Below, piece after piece: positions 1-10,200 of a stretch of DNA of 64,000 nucleotides (positions are counted from its first letter, which is position 1; every line of letters begins with the position of its first letter). Under the pieces are notes generated by a model that did no database searches, had not been told where the DNA came from, and worked only from the letters and a program-made list of their open reading frames with translations. The stretch is from Rhizaria sp. SCN 62-66 (Eukaryota; Rhizaria, unplaced), in the NCBI GenBank assembly GCA_001724265.1, contig MEDY01000127.1, positions 1 to 64,000 of the forward strand, read 5' to 3'. Position numbers and translations under genes: made by a program.

Positions 1-171
1 GGACGCGGCAGCGAGGTCACCCTGGGCAGCAGCCTCGACCATGTTGCGGACCTGGAACTTCTTCACAGCCTTGTCCTTGGGGACGCAGCGGCGGCAGTTA
101 GAGCAACGAACGAACTTGGCAGCACCACGACCGTAGCGATCCTTGCCACCATTACGGCGCTTCTTGGGCAT
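1..171 (-). CDS. RPS26: Ribosomal protein eS26 (RPS26), 5' part
   Basis: Small-subunit ribosomal protein eS26, which lies near the mRNA exit channel of the 40S subunit. The first 57 codons are visible and the gene runs off the left edge. The N-terminus [16 protein letters not shown], the zinc-ligand segment [18 protein letters not shown] and the following [12 protein letters not shown] match the eS26 family closely. The start is the ATG at 171-169. Reading towards the gene, TTATTTGTTTAG sits 6 nt before that ATG and looks like a 3' splice site, so a 5' UTR intron is plausible. An upstream TATA-like TTTATAAA and a TGACGTCA palindrome fit a promoter. Family assignment is secure; the UTR intron is inferred. 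Confidence 0.95.
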   Translation of the reverse strand, partial: MPKKRRNGGKDRYGRGAAKFVRCSNCRRCVPKDKAVKKFQVRNMVEAAAQGDLAAAS

Positions 172-928
172 CTTCTGCTAAACAAATAATAAAATGCAAC
201 AGTAGATCTTCGTGAGAACTGGCTATTGAAATCACCTAGATTGTGAAGGCGCGGATTTATAAAGGCGAAAAATGACGTCAAAATCGGTGGCACTTCACGA
301 TCGAAGCTCTCTCAGAGTGCTTATCTCTGAACCGACCGACGGACTGATCTGCATGTCTGTCACCCCCAAAGTTAGGCCGCGTGAGCATTTTTAAGGATAT
401 ATCGACAAAGTATGCAAATAAACATGCGATTCGTACGTATAGTGCATGACCTTACGGTGCACATATTATATTCTAGTTTTTGACGGATTTGACATAGTTA
501 TGTGTGTGTATGCGTTGAAAGTGTTGTTTGACCACAAACGCGGTCTCGTAGTGAAATTTGTGACCACGTCCCGAGTCAGCAAAATTCGTACTTCATTACC
601 GCAATCAGTCATTTTGCAAGACGCCCAATGGCTGTCGAAATGTGTACAATCCTTAGTTAACTATATTTTGTCGAAATCTAGACTTTATAAATGCAACTAA
701 CCGCGTTCTACACCCCTTTTCCACTTGGCTTGCCGCTTAACCTTCGACGAAGGAGCCATTCTCCGTCGCGTGCTCGCTAGGACCAGTTCGTTCACTGCTC
801 CTGCCATCTCTTGCATCGCAGCTGTAACACCTATCGCGCTTTCCCGCCCGGTTGTTGCTTTCTCGCCTCGTTACACCCGCAACCCCGCGTGCAATCCCCT
901 GCTTCTCACGCTGATACCCTCGCGGCAT
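172..928. promoter_or_regulatory. Divergent spacer between RPS26 and MsrB
   Basis: AT-rich spacer that must hold both promoters. It contains TGACGTCA at 273-280 and TTTATAAA at 256-263 on the RPS26 side, TTTATAAA at 684-691 on the MsrB side, and a copy of the recurrent word AAGTTAGGCCG at 369-379. From 701 to 928 the sequence is GC-rich and open in the MsrB frame but contains no ATG. Small ORFs elsewhere in the spacer have AT-rich codons and no recognisable similarity. Confidence 0.5.
256..280 (-). promoter_or_regulatory. TATA-like and CRE-like elements upstream of RPS26
   Basis: TTTATAAA (256-263, self-complementary) lies about 85 nt upstream of the RPS26 start. The bZIP-type palindrome TGACGTCA (273-280) lies 9 nt further upstream. 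This spacing is that of a core TATA box with a proximal activator site. TTTATAAA recurs before MsrB at 684-691, and TGACGTCA recurs before the TMX-like gene at 40462-40469. Function is inferred from sequence only. Confidence 0.4.
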
Positions 929-1839
929 ATGTCTGGAACTCGCAAGGCCGATGGCGCTGTCGCCAAGGTCGTCAAGACCGACGCTGAGTGGGCCAAGGAG
1001 CTCAACGACAAGGAATACCACGTGCTGCGTAAGCAGTACACCGAGGAACGCAATGTTGGCTATACCAAGACCAAGGACGAAGGTACGCAACACCGCAAAC
1101 TGCGTCACACTCGCACATGAATATTCTTTCAAGTTGGCATGTACTGCTAACTCTTTTTTGAAGCCACTCAAACTTATCACGAACTATGGCTAACCATATA
1201 TTCTACTAACTTAATATGTTTTGGTTAGGTGTCTACTGCTGCAAGGCGTGCAAGGAGCCTCTCTTTACCTCTGACCAGAAGTTCGACTCAGGCTGTGGGT
1301 ACGTCAATAGTCAACATCATCAGAACCTACGAACATCGTCGGATTTACTTTAAATTTTAAACGCAACATGACATAAATATATGCCATAATATACTTACTT
1401 TTCCTCTTGGACTACTTGCGTACTTGTCTTCATCTGTTGTGTTTTTGTAGCTGGCCCGCGTTCGAGGACTGCATCCCCGGCGCTGTCTTGACCCGCCCCG
1501 ACGACGATGGACGCCGCGTTGAGATTATCTGTGCTGGCTGCCACAGGTACGCGTGAGATCTCTTTCATAGTCCACTCAATTTAACTCTATATACGCTTGA
1601 ACGACGCCGCTTTATACCACTCTCAACCTCACAACTCTCGCTCAATCAATACTTTCTGTGCTTGTCTGTTTTGCATATTTAGCCACCTGGGCCACGTGTT
1701 CCATGGCGAGAAGTTCACCGACACCAACACACGCCACTGCGTCAACTCTATTTGCCTGCGTCTGCTGCCTAAGTCCGAGGTCAAGGTTGCACCTGCCGCT
1801 GCCGCCGCTCCGGCTGCTCCTGCTGCTGAGGACAAGTAA
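929..1839 (+). CDS. Peptide-methionine (R)-S-oxide reductase MsrB, four exons
   Basis: Reduces methionine-R-sulfoxide in proteins using thioredoxin. Exons are 929-1082, 1229-1298, 1451-1546 and 1683-1839, giving 158 aa and ending in TAA. All three introns begin GTACG and end TAG. Zinc ligands are the two CxxC pairs CKAC and CAGC. The resolving-cysteine motif is SGCGWPAF, the histidine motif is CHSHLGHVF, and the catalytic cysteine is in RHCVNS. A short Ala/Pro tail follows the domain. The ATG at 929 is the first in frame and the first ATG after the frame opens at 701. The 76 upstream codons (701-928) are open, Arg/Ser/Ala-rich and resemble an organelle targeting peptide lacking an AUG, so a longer isoform is possible. 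Confidence 0.93.
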
Positions 1840-2078
1840 GCGTTTCTGCGTATATCGAGCCCGAACTAGCATGTGAGGGAAATTATCTTTGGAATAGAAG
1901 CACAAGTGATCTAAAATGTGCGAATTAGTAATCAATATTTTAAAACATTGCAATACAGCTGTGAACGTGTCCGTTTTCAAAGTCGTATACCCCGTCAAGT
2001 GACCAAATCATTATTTTTCAAGTTGCAGGGCGCCCACCATGTTCAAATGGTCAGTGCGAAAACCCGAAATTCGTCACT

Positions 2079-4142
2079 ATGCCACCTGGCAATCGCGCTC
2101 TTGCTGTTAGAACAAAGCGTGTTTCGTCGCAAGATCAGCGAATATATCTCCCCCCGATGCGCGGCTCTCTCGCTACTATGGCGTTCCAGTCCCCTGGCGG
2201 GTTCACGTCCCCTCCCGCGGCTACGCGCCAGCCCGCCGCTTCATCCGTCTGTACCGCGGGCCCCGCCAGCGAGCTTGATGCCGCATACCTGCTCACCCGC
2301 GTGCGCAACCGCATGCAGGAGGTTTGCACCGAACTCTCCGCCACAAAGCGCGCTGAAGTGTCACTGCGCGGTGACGTCCGCAAGCTCCAAGAGCAAATCG
2401 CCTCTCTCGAGCACGATTTGGCCACAGAGCGCGCCTCTGCCGCCGCCAGCGCCACCAAGACGGCCGCGCTTGAGGCCGCGCTGCAGCGCTACCAGTACAC
2501 TCTTGCCCCGCAGCAACAAGCTGGCGGTGATGCTTCGGCTGCAAGCACAGCAAACACCAGCACTTGTGCCTCTACACCCTCTGCTGCTGAGCTCGAACGC
2601 CTGCGTACATTCTCGGCTTCGCTGCAGTCCGACGTGATTGCCCTGCGCGCGGCGTCGCTGGAGCACGCCAACGCGGCCTCTGAGTGGCACCGCGAGCGCG
2701 AGCAGCTGCAGAACAAGCTTCAGTCCCAGTCCCGCCTCTTGGACGACCTGCAGGAGACGTGCCGCGCCGCGCAGTCGGCGTTCGAGCGCGCCAAACTTCA
2801 GTCCGCGGCCTTCACCGCCGCCGTCGCCGAGGCACGCGCCGCCGCCACAGCCTCGGCCGCGCGGGCCGTGGAGCGCGACGACCGCGTCACGCAGCTCAGG
2901 CAGGACGCCGAGCGACTTAACTTGGCGCTGCAGGCGGCCAGACTTAAGTGCGCGGACGAGCAGCGGCGCGCGGAGGCGGCCGAGGCGGCGCGGGCGGCGG
3001 CGGAGGCCGCGGCGACCGTGGCGGGAACGCGCGCCGAGGCGGCCGAGGCGGCGGCGGGCGAGGCCAGCGGCAATCGCGCGCAGATGGCGGCCGCACTGGC
3101 GCGGGCGGCGCGGCTGGGTCGGGAAAGGACCGTGGTAGCCGCGGTCGGTGAGTTGGCGAAGGAGCAGCAGCGGAGCAACGGGGCTGTGACGGAGTCTGCT
3201 GCAGCTGTGAGCGCCACCGCCACTGACACTGCCACCGCGGTGGCCACTACTGCTGCGGAAGCCTCTCCCACTGCGACTGGCACTGCGACTGCATCTCGTG
3301 TGACGACGCATGTCACGGTGAGTGAGCCTCTCGTCACTGCAGCTGCAACCACAACTGCAACTAAGAGCACAACTACAACTTTGAGTGCGAGTGCGAGTGC
3401 AAGCGAGTCCGCCGAGACTGAGACCGAGGCTGAGGCTGAGGTGGGCCCGGCTGTCAAGCGCGCACGCACGGCGAGCATGGCGAGCGCAAGTGCGAGTAAC
3501 ACCGCGGACGCACTGGTAGCTGCGTCCACTCACACTTCTGGCGTCCCTGCGGACACTTACTCGATCGCCAGCACTAGTGGCGACGGCGCTGCCACTGACG
3601 CCGCCGCTGTCGATCGCGCAAATGCCAACACCAACAACGACGCTGGCGCGACCGGCGTCGCTGACGCTGTCACTGGCAGCAACGTGGCTAACGCTGACAG
3701 CGCCTCTTTCACTGCCGCAGAGGCTCGCACTGCGGGCGCGACTGACGGCGGCGGCGCCCGTGACAGTGCGGGCAGCGCGAGCAGCAGTGCCAACACTGTG
3801 GGCAGCGGTCCAAACACAGCACGCGGCAGTGTGGACACTGGAAGTGGCAGTGTGGACAGTGCAATTGGCAGTGCGGACAAAGCAAGTGACACTGTGAGTG
3901 ACAGTGTGGGTGTCACTGCGAGTGGCAGTGAGAGTAGCAGTGTGTTGGAGGGCGACGACCTGCCCCCTGCTCTGGAACCCATCCCGACCGCGGACACTGA
4001 CGGCAACGCGAGCACGAGCAGTGATACTGTGTGCGACGGTGTCAACAACAGCAGCAAGAGTAGCAGTGCCACGAGTAAGAGCGCCAAGGGCAAGGGCAGC
4101 AAGCGAGGCTGTAGCAGCGGCAGCAACGAAGAGGCAGAATAA
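2079..4142 (+). CDS. Ala-rich coiled-coil protein with Ser/Thr/Asp-rich tail, unknown
   Basis: 687 aa, TAA stop, not recognised. Residues about 65-125 and 170-320 are strongly heptad-like (Leu/Ala/Glu/Arg/Gln-rich) and should form long coiled coils. Residues about 350-687 are low complexity (Ala, Ser, Thr, Asp), with loose GSVD/GSAD-type repeats near 570-600 and a basic patch near the end (SAKGKGSKRG). The start is uncertain. ATGs at 2157 and 2178 are also in frame, and an out-of-frame ATG in good context (CCACCATG) lies at 2039 just after an acceptor-like TTGCAG, so an upstream exon or regulatory uORF is possible. A coiled-coil structural role is the most that can be said. Confidence 0.65.
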   Translation: MPPGNRALAVRTKRVSSQDQRIYLPPMRGSLATMAFQSPGGFTSPPAATRQPAASSVCTAGPASELDAAYLLTRVRNRMQEVCTELSATKRAEVSLRGDVRKLQEQIASLEHDLATERASAAASATKTAALEAALQRYQYTLAPQQQAGGDASAASTANTSTCASTPSAAELERLRTFSASLQSDVIALRAASLEHANAASEWHREREQLQNKLQSQSRLLDDLQETCRAAQSAFERAKLQSAAFTAAVAEARAAATASAARAVERDDRVTQLRQDAERLNLALQAARLKCADEQRRAEAAEAARAAAEAAATVAGTRAEAAEAAAGEASGNRAQMAAALARAARLGRERTVVAAVGELAKEQQRSNGAVTESAAAVSATATDTATAVATTAAEASPTATGTATASRVTTHVTVSEPLVTAAATTTATKSTTTTLSASASASESAETETEAEAEVGPAVKRARTASMASASASNTADALVAASTHTSGVPADTYSIASTSGDGAATDAAAVDRANANTNNDAGATGVADAVTGSNVANADSASFTAAEARTAGATDGGGARDSAGSASSSANTVGSGPNTARGSVDTGSGSVDSAIGSADKASDTVSDSVGVTASGSESSSVLEGDDLPPALEPIPTADTDGNASTSSDTVCDGVNNSSKSSSATSKSAKGKGSKRGCSSGSNEEAE

Positions 4143-4296
4143 GCGTCGCAGATCGCAAGTGTACATAATCGATATAAATCTGGAATCAATGTAAATGAAG
4201 AGTAGGTTCTGTATTGTACAAACCAAACTAAGTAAACGGAATCACGTTTTAAATAATAAAAACTAGATATAAGATAAGATAATATGAATAGTGTCA
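4143..4296. other. Convergent 3' spacer
   Basis: Only 154 bp separate the stop of the coiled-coil gene (+) from the stop of REV3 (-). The spacer is AT-rich with AATAATAAA-type sequence that could serve polyadenylation. Nothing else is seen. Confidence 0.5.
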
Positions 4297-7200
4297 TTAC
4301 GAATCGTTATTGTTGTTGTAAAGATATGGAGAGGCTCCGAGGCGTTGCGTCGCCGCCTCCGTGAGTAAATCAAGCTTAACTTGTGCCGTCCGCTCCACCA
4401 AAGCCAACACACTGCGTTTGTACCAATTCTCGCAGTCAGCATTGACGCAAGCGGCACCGACACCGGCACTCCCACCACTACTGTTCGGGAACAGTGTCTC
4501 CGCAGTAGTTGTTGTCGCCGTCGTGTCAGTCGATGAAGGGTAAAGGAAGCCGTGACCACCAACTGAAGTGAAACCGTTGCGAGCCATGCCCATGGCGCTT
4601 AAATTATCGCATGTTGAGCTAAATGTGCATGTGTTGCATTTGCGTAACGTGGCCTCTAACTCAAGCTGCGCCGAGTTCAATGCAGACGTGACTTCAGTGA
4701 TCACAACGAAGTTACCGCCGCTCCCACAGCTCTCACAAACGTGCGCAACAACAGCAGAACTGTCTCCGCGTTTGGATGTTGCACGGCCACTCGTAAGCAT
4801 GAGACCCCTAGCGCGGGAAGTCTTAAAGACGCCCTAGCTATTGCCGGCAGTGCTGAGACGGACCACGTGAGTTGCGGCGTTGTGCGCAAAAGTTACACCG
4901 CATGTGTAACACTGACGCGGCTTCACCAAGAAACTCAGCGAACCCTGCTGCTCAGTCCCATTCGCAGTACTGCTCAAACCGGTATTGTCCTCAATCGCAG
5001 CAGCGTCTGTCGCGCGAGCATACGCGGCGGCAGCAGCGGCGGCCGCGCCGGTCAACACAGGGGGCGGCGGGCGCGTGCTGTCGGGCGCGGTCCCCAAACT
5101 GCCGTCGCAGCGAGCGGACTGCGGCAGCGGCGACGGCAGCTTCGTGGCCATGACGGCGTCGCACCAGCCCTCAACGTCGGCGGCGGGCAGAAAGCCTTCG
5201 AGGGTGCCGAACGTGCGGTACAGAGGGTCGAGGTGTAACGAGTGGGAGCGCGTGTGGATGTCGCCGAAAGAGCACGGGAAACGACCGAACGCTCCAGGAA
5301 ATGAGCTTGCGATGACACCAACATTAACAGTGTCACTCGTGCTGATGTTACCAGCTTTATTGTTCTCGGTGCTCTTGGAGAATGTATGCTGCGGTAGAAT
5401 CTGAAGACTCGCAGTGACAGGCAAGTTCGAGCCGTGTGAAGGCCCGATCAAGTCAAACACGCGCTTCAATGATGGCACGAGGACTTTGGTGAGATAGTAC
5501 TGTGCGCAGAGTGGCGGCGCCGTGCCAGCTGCAAGCAGCTGCAAGTACCTCTTCGGGGTCATCACTTTATCAACCAGCTTGGCCGCAGACGCGGAACTAA
5601 CGCCACTCAAGCCCGCATCAAACGGTGATTGCACGACGATGTAAGGCACGCGTTGACCGTACAAGGGCAGCGATTGCGGATCCTTACGCGCCTCTCGATA
5701 TGCAACCATGACAGCGGCCGGGGGAGTCGAGCCCGGCTTATACGTGCCCACAGTCACTTCCTTGTTGAACACAAAATCGCCGAGAGGAAGTAAATTAAGA
5801 CGCACGTTGTAAAACACGCTGGAAAGATAGTTGCGGACTGTGGAAAGATTGTTTGTGGTAAACAGTAGTGACACCGCCTCGGACATGGTTTTCTGCAATA
5901 AGGGACACGAGTCGCGGCGAATGATCTCCATGCCTTTACAGTCAATCACACCCTTGGTCTCCGTAGCAGACTCAAACTTGTAGCCGACGTAGCGCTTCTT
6001 TGCAGCGAGAAAACAAGGGTGATACACCTTCTCGTACTCCAAGTGAACCGGAAACGGGCAGTGTGCCGTGACAGTCTCGGACACCTCTTTCGCGAGCCGG
6101 TGCGCCTCCGCGCGGCTGCGGCCCTCAAAAAGCACAAACACCGAGTCGGTGTCGCCGTACACAACGCGGGCGCGCCACGTAGGGTGGCTGTTGACGGTGG
6201 CGATAGCGCGCTCGACTGTGTCGCGTGCGGTCTGCACGATCGCGTCAGCCAACTCCTACACACAAGATTGAAAATTAACACATGAAAGCAAATGTGTCAA
6301 TGCAAGGGGAAAACCGAATAATAAGGTAAAGCCACGACGAGTCATGTGAATATTGTAGAAGTGTGTTTTGTTTTACGTACCTGACAGGGCATACGGCCCG
6401 AGTACCCTGCGGATGTGTACCCATATGTAACGTTGGCAACCAGTTTCAGAGCCGACTGTAGCGCATTATACAGCCGATACCGTTCACGCTGCTGTGGCGT
6501 CGCTGACGGCTTGCTGGAAACGTGAGGTGCCTTCATCGCCGCTTTGACCTCAAACCGTGTCTCCAAGATCTCAGCGAGCATGCGTGGGAGTACGCCTTCG
6601 CGCACTGTAGGCTTGACAAACAGCGCGCCCGTGGACGAAATCCAGAGTGCGCTTTGAGCGTGAAGGGCGCGGATCTCGGCCCAGTTTCGGTCAAGCTCAA
6701 ACCCACCCAGGGGAACGCGGAACGACTGCGGCGGTGTCTCTGGCAGCGATGCGTCGTCTTCAGTGCTCGTGTTTGATTTGTTGCTGCTGGTAGACGTAAA
6801 CATGGCTAAGTCAGCGCCAGATAGCCGACCAAGGCATGTTGAGTAGCACATGTTGTACGCAATCACAATGCTCGGATACAGTGAACGGAAGTCCAACACC
6901 GCAACGGGTGAGGAATAGAATGAAAACGGTTCTGGCTCGAGCGTTAAAGCCTGCGCCTCCATGCCCGGCTGGTCTGCAATCTGCTTCTGCGACATACCCA
7001 CACAGAGGAACTGCAGCGGCCGCGCGACACGCGTAAGCATGGTCTCAACGCGGATCTGACTGCCGCGGTACAAGACATCGTAGAACCGCATTCCGTAGAC
7101 TTTCGCCATCTGCGCGGTGCGGTCGATGAACTCGAGCTTGCTGATAATGTCGAGAGTAACGCGACATTGCTGTGAAAGCCAACGGGCAGCAGCGACAGCG

Positions 7201-10200
7201 CCGCCGCTGATACTCGCAGGGGAGTCTGCAGCTGCACTCGCACTGGAGATGAAGTGACTAGCGGAGCTGCTGCTGTTGCGCGGACAGGAGCTGCCAGTCA
7301 GAGCGAGATTGATCCACCTGGCTAGTTCATGGTGCTCGTGCGTCGGCACAGTAATGCCGAGCACATCGCGCGCAGACGCAGAAAGCGTTGACGAGCTCAT
7401 CTTGATCTCGATGCGCAACAGGCGCCACATGTTGAGGATGATGCGGCCGTCGCAGGAGAGGTCCATGCCCTTCTGAGCCTGGTAACGCTGCCACCCCGCC
7501 ACTGTTGCAGCAGAGGCACGCCCCTGGTTGTTGCCGCTCAAGTCGCCACTAGTAGGAGTGTAGCTGTGAAGCTTCCGTGAGATCACAAGCGCAAATGGAG
7601 GATATTCGGGCACAGCGACGGCAAAGCGGGCACACAGGTAGCCCCAAGAAGCCCGCTGCAGCTCATATCCGATCAGCACATCAGGATCCGTGGTGAGAAT
7701 AAAGTGGCGTAACTCGTGATACAGCGCATCTTCATTTGCAACAACACGAGTCAGTGCGTTGATCTCAGTTGCCCGTGTGTTATTTTTCGCGAATGCGGTG
7801 GTCGACACGGAGCTGTTGCAGTGTTCTGCACTCGTCGTTGCCCCTAAGCCTGTGCCTCTTCGTGTTGATGCTTGCAGCAACGCGTGCGCTGGCGGCGGTG
7901 TGAGGGGAAACCCGAGTCGGCGGAGCGTTGCCTCCTCTGCAGCAGCGCTCAGCGCCGCTGCGCCGGAACCGCCCGCCGCCAATACAGACCGCAAGACATC
8001 GGCTGTGACCGGGCCGGCGCCAGCAACCATCGAGGCAACAGCGTCATGAACGAGGTAGATGACGGTGAGCTCATCAAAACGGTTATCAGCAACATGCGTT
8101 ACCTTAGATGTTGGCGGAGCCTTCGATTTTGATTTGCTCGTTGCCTTAGTAACCTTAGACTCCTTAGTAGCTTTCTCCTTGTTTCCTTGCGTAGTTGATG
8201 GTGCTGCTTCGGGCAACGGCCGCTCACGGCGAATATAAAGGCACACCATCAGCACAGGATCCTTCGCTGGGTCTGCGCATAAGTTAGGCCGTGCCGCAGG
8301 GATAACTTCAAGAGCTAGCAAAGTCATTCCTTGGCCGCCAACAACAGGGCTGCCTTCGCTCGCAGTCGCGATTGAATGATTAGTCGTCTTGACTGGAATG
8401 TTAGAATCTTTGTCATTCGCCTTGCTAGAGACATTATCTGTTACATGCGTGCTCTTTGCGTCTGTTTGATTTTCACGAGCGATTTGCGTTAGCTCATGCT
8501 CACGGTCACGTTGCTCGCAATCGTATTCATCCCACAATAGATCGGACGGTGGCGGCAACTCCACCGGCTCTAGAATGACTGGTAAACCACGGCAAATAGT
8601 CTCGCCCTTCAAGACAGGATGAACAAACTCGTCCCCTGTCGTGGTTGTAAGTGGATATAACGTAAGCGATGCCGCGTCAGCGTCAAGGCGAGCGGCAGTC
8701 GTCGCTGACAAACCCAACGTCGCCGCAGTCACCGGCCGAGAGCGTGTGGTGACACTGCTCAAAGCACCGCCGACTACGTTCGCGAACATCGTTGAGAGGC
8801 TGGGAAAACCGGCGCCGGTGGCGACGGTGAGATCTGATGCAGTCTCCGCTGCGAATGCCATCGTCGACAGCAACACGATATTGTTACCGTCCCTGCTCAT
8901 ACTGCCAGCCGGGGGAGTTGCAATAGCAACGTTAGTCGTCACGGTCGCTGTGGCGGGACGAGGTAACCAGTCAAAATATCGGCGCAACAACGCAGAACTA
9001 TCAAACAATTGCGGTGCTTGTGAAGTGACTGTAAACAGAGGAGGTGAGCGCACAAGAGAAGGTAAACTCAAACTATCAACGGCAAGGACCTCAGAGTACG
9101 GCGTATTCGTCACTTGATGCTCGCTAATAATGTCGGTGTTATTTAACTCTGTGAGTGTGGAAGTACTGAGGGGCGTGTACGCGGGGGCAAAGTACGCTGA
9201 GTGCAACGGCCCCGTAAACCGTAAGCTTAATGTGCGAGCAAACCCGGCTGCAATTGCTGAGGGCGAAGGCGCTAAGACAGGACCGGAACCACCGCCACCG
9301 CGGGCATACGAAAGAGTAGACGCCAAGTCGTGGCCTTGCTCAGAGGTAGTTGATAGGAGAACTGTCGGAGGGGAAAGCAGACTCGTACGAGCAGCAACGG
9401 AGGCGTTTGAATCAGTATAATGAGCAAGAGTATTGAAGCAAGCGCCGGACTTGTCGCTTTGGTTATTGATCTCCATTGTGTGGAGGGTTAAAGGCAACCA
9501 CGAAGCCTGCATGAACGACTGTAACGCAGGGGAAGCAGGTGCGTCATCAGAACTCAAACCAGTAACTAAGCCGGTACCTCGCAGTGCTAAAGCTGTGGCA
9601 GCCGACGTAACATCACTCCCAACTTGACTCTCAATACCAAAGTCGCTTTGACAAGTAACAGTGGGGGCAGCTGCAGCGTCAGCACCAGCTGCGATCGCAA
9701 GATTGATAGTAGCCAACGACAAGTTAAGGCGCCTTCGCGCGCCTGCACTCACTGCACCAGCCGCTGTGGCGGCATTATTTTTCACATTTGCGCTGTTGTG
9801 ATATGAGTGGAACGCAGCGTGAAACGCCGCATCTTGATCGAGTGCTGCAGTCCTCTTCTCAACCCGGTGTGCAACACTTACAGTCGTGTACAGCGGCACA
9901 TGGACTGAGTCAGAGTAGTAGGGTGCTTGAGCAGGGTGCGGCGCCAGCGCAAAGGACAACAGCGACTTCAGGTACATTGAATGCGACGATTTTGCCGAAG
10001 CAGCAGAACCTGAACCAAAGAAGTTGGAAAATGCATGGATAGCGCTTCGTTGCTGCGGCGGAAGCCAGGTTTGCTCGAGGTGAGCAACCGATGGCGCAGG
10101 TGGCAGCATTGCCGTGAGATCGGTAACTGTGATAGGGGAGCCCAACAGAGGTAACGGAAAAGATGACGAAGTGTCTTTCGCAAAGCCATTGTTCTTGTGG

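Noticed and set aside
446-700. 84-codon plus-strand ORF in the RPS26-MsrB spacer
   Set aside because: AT-rich, no family, and it overlaps the putative MsrB core promoter.
2361-4226. 621-codon open frame on the minus strand opposite the coiled-coil gene
   Set aside because: It is a compositional shadow of a GC-rich, Ala/Ser-repetitive gene. The plus-strand frame has the coiled-coil pattern, while the antisense product is an Arg/Ser/Cys-rich jumble with no domain.
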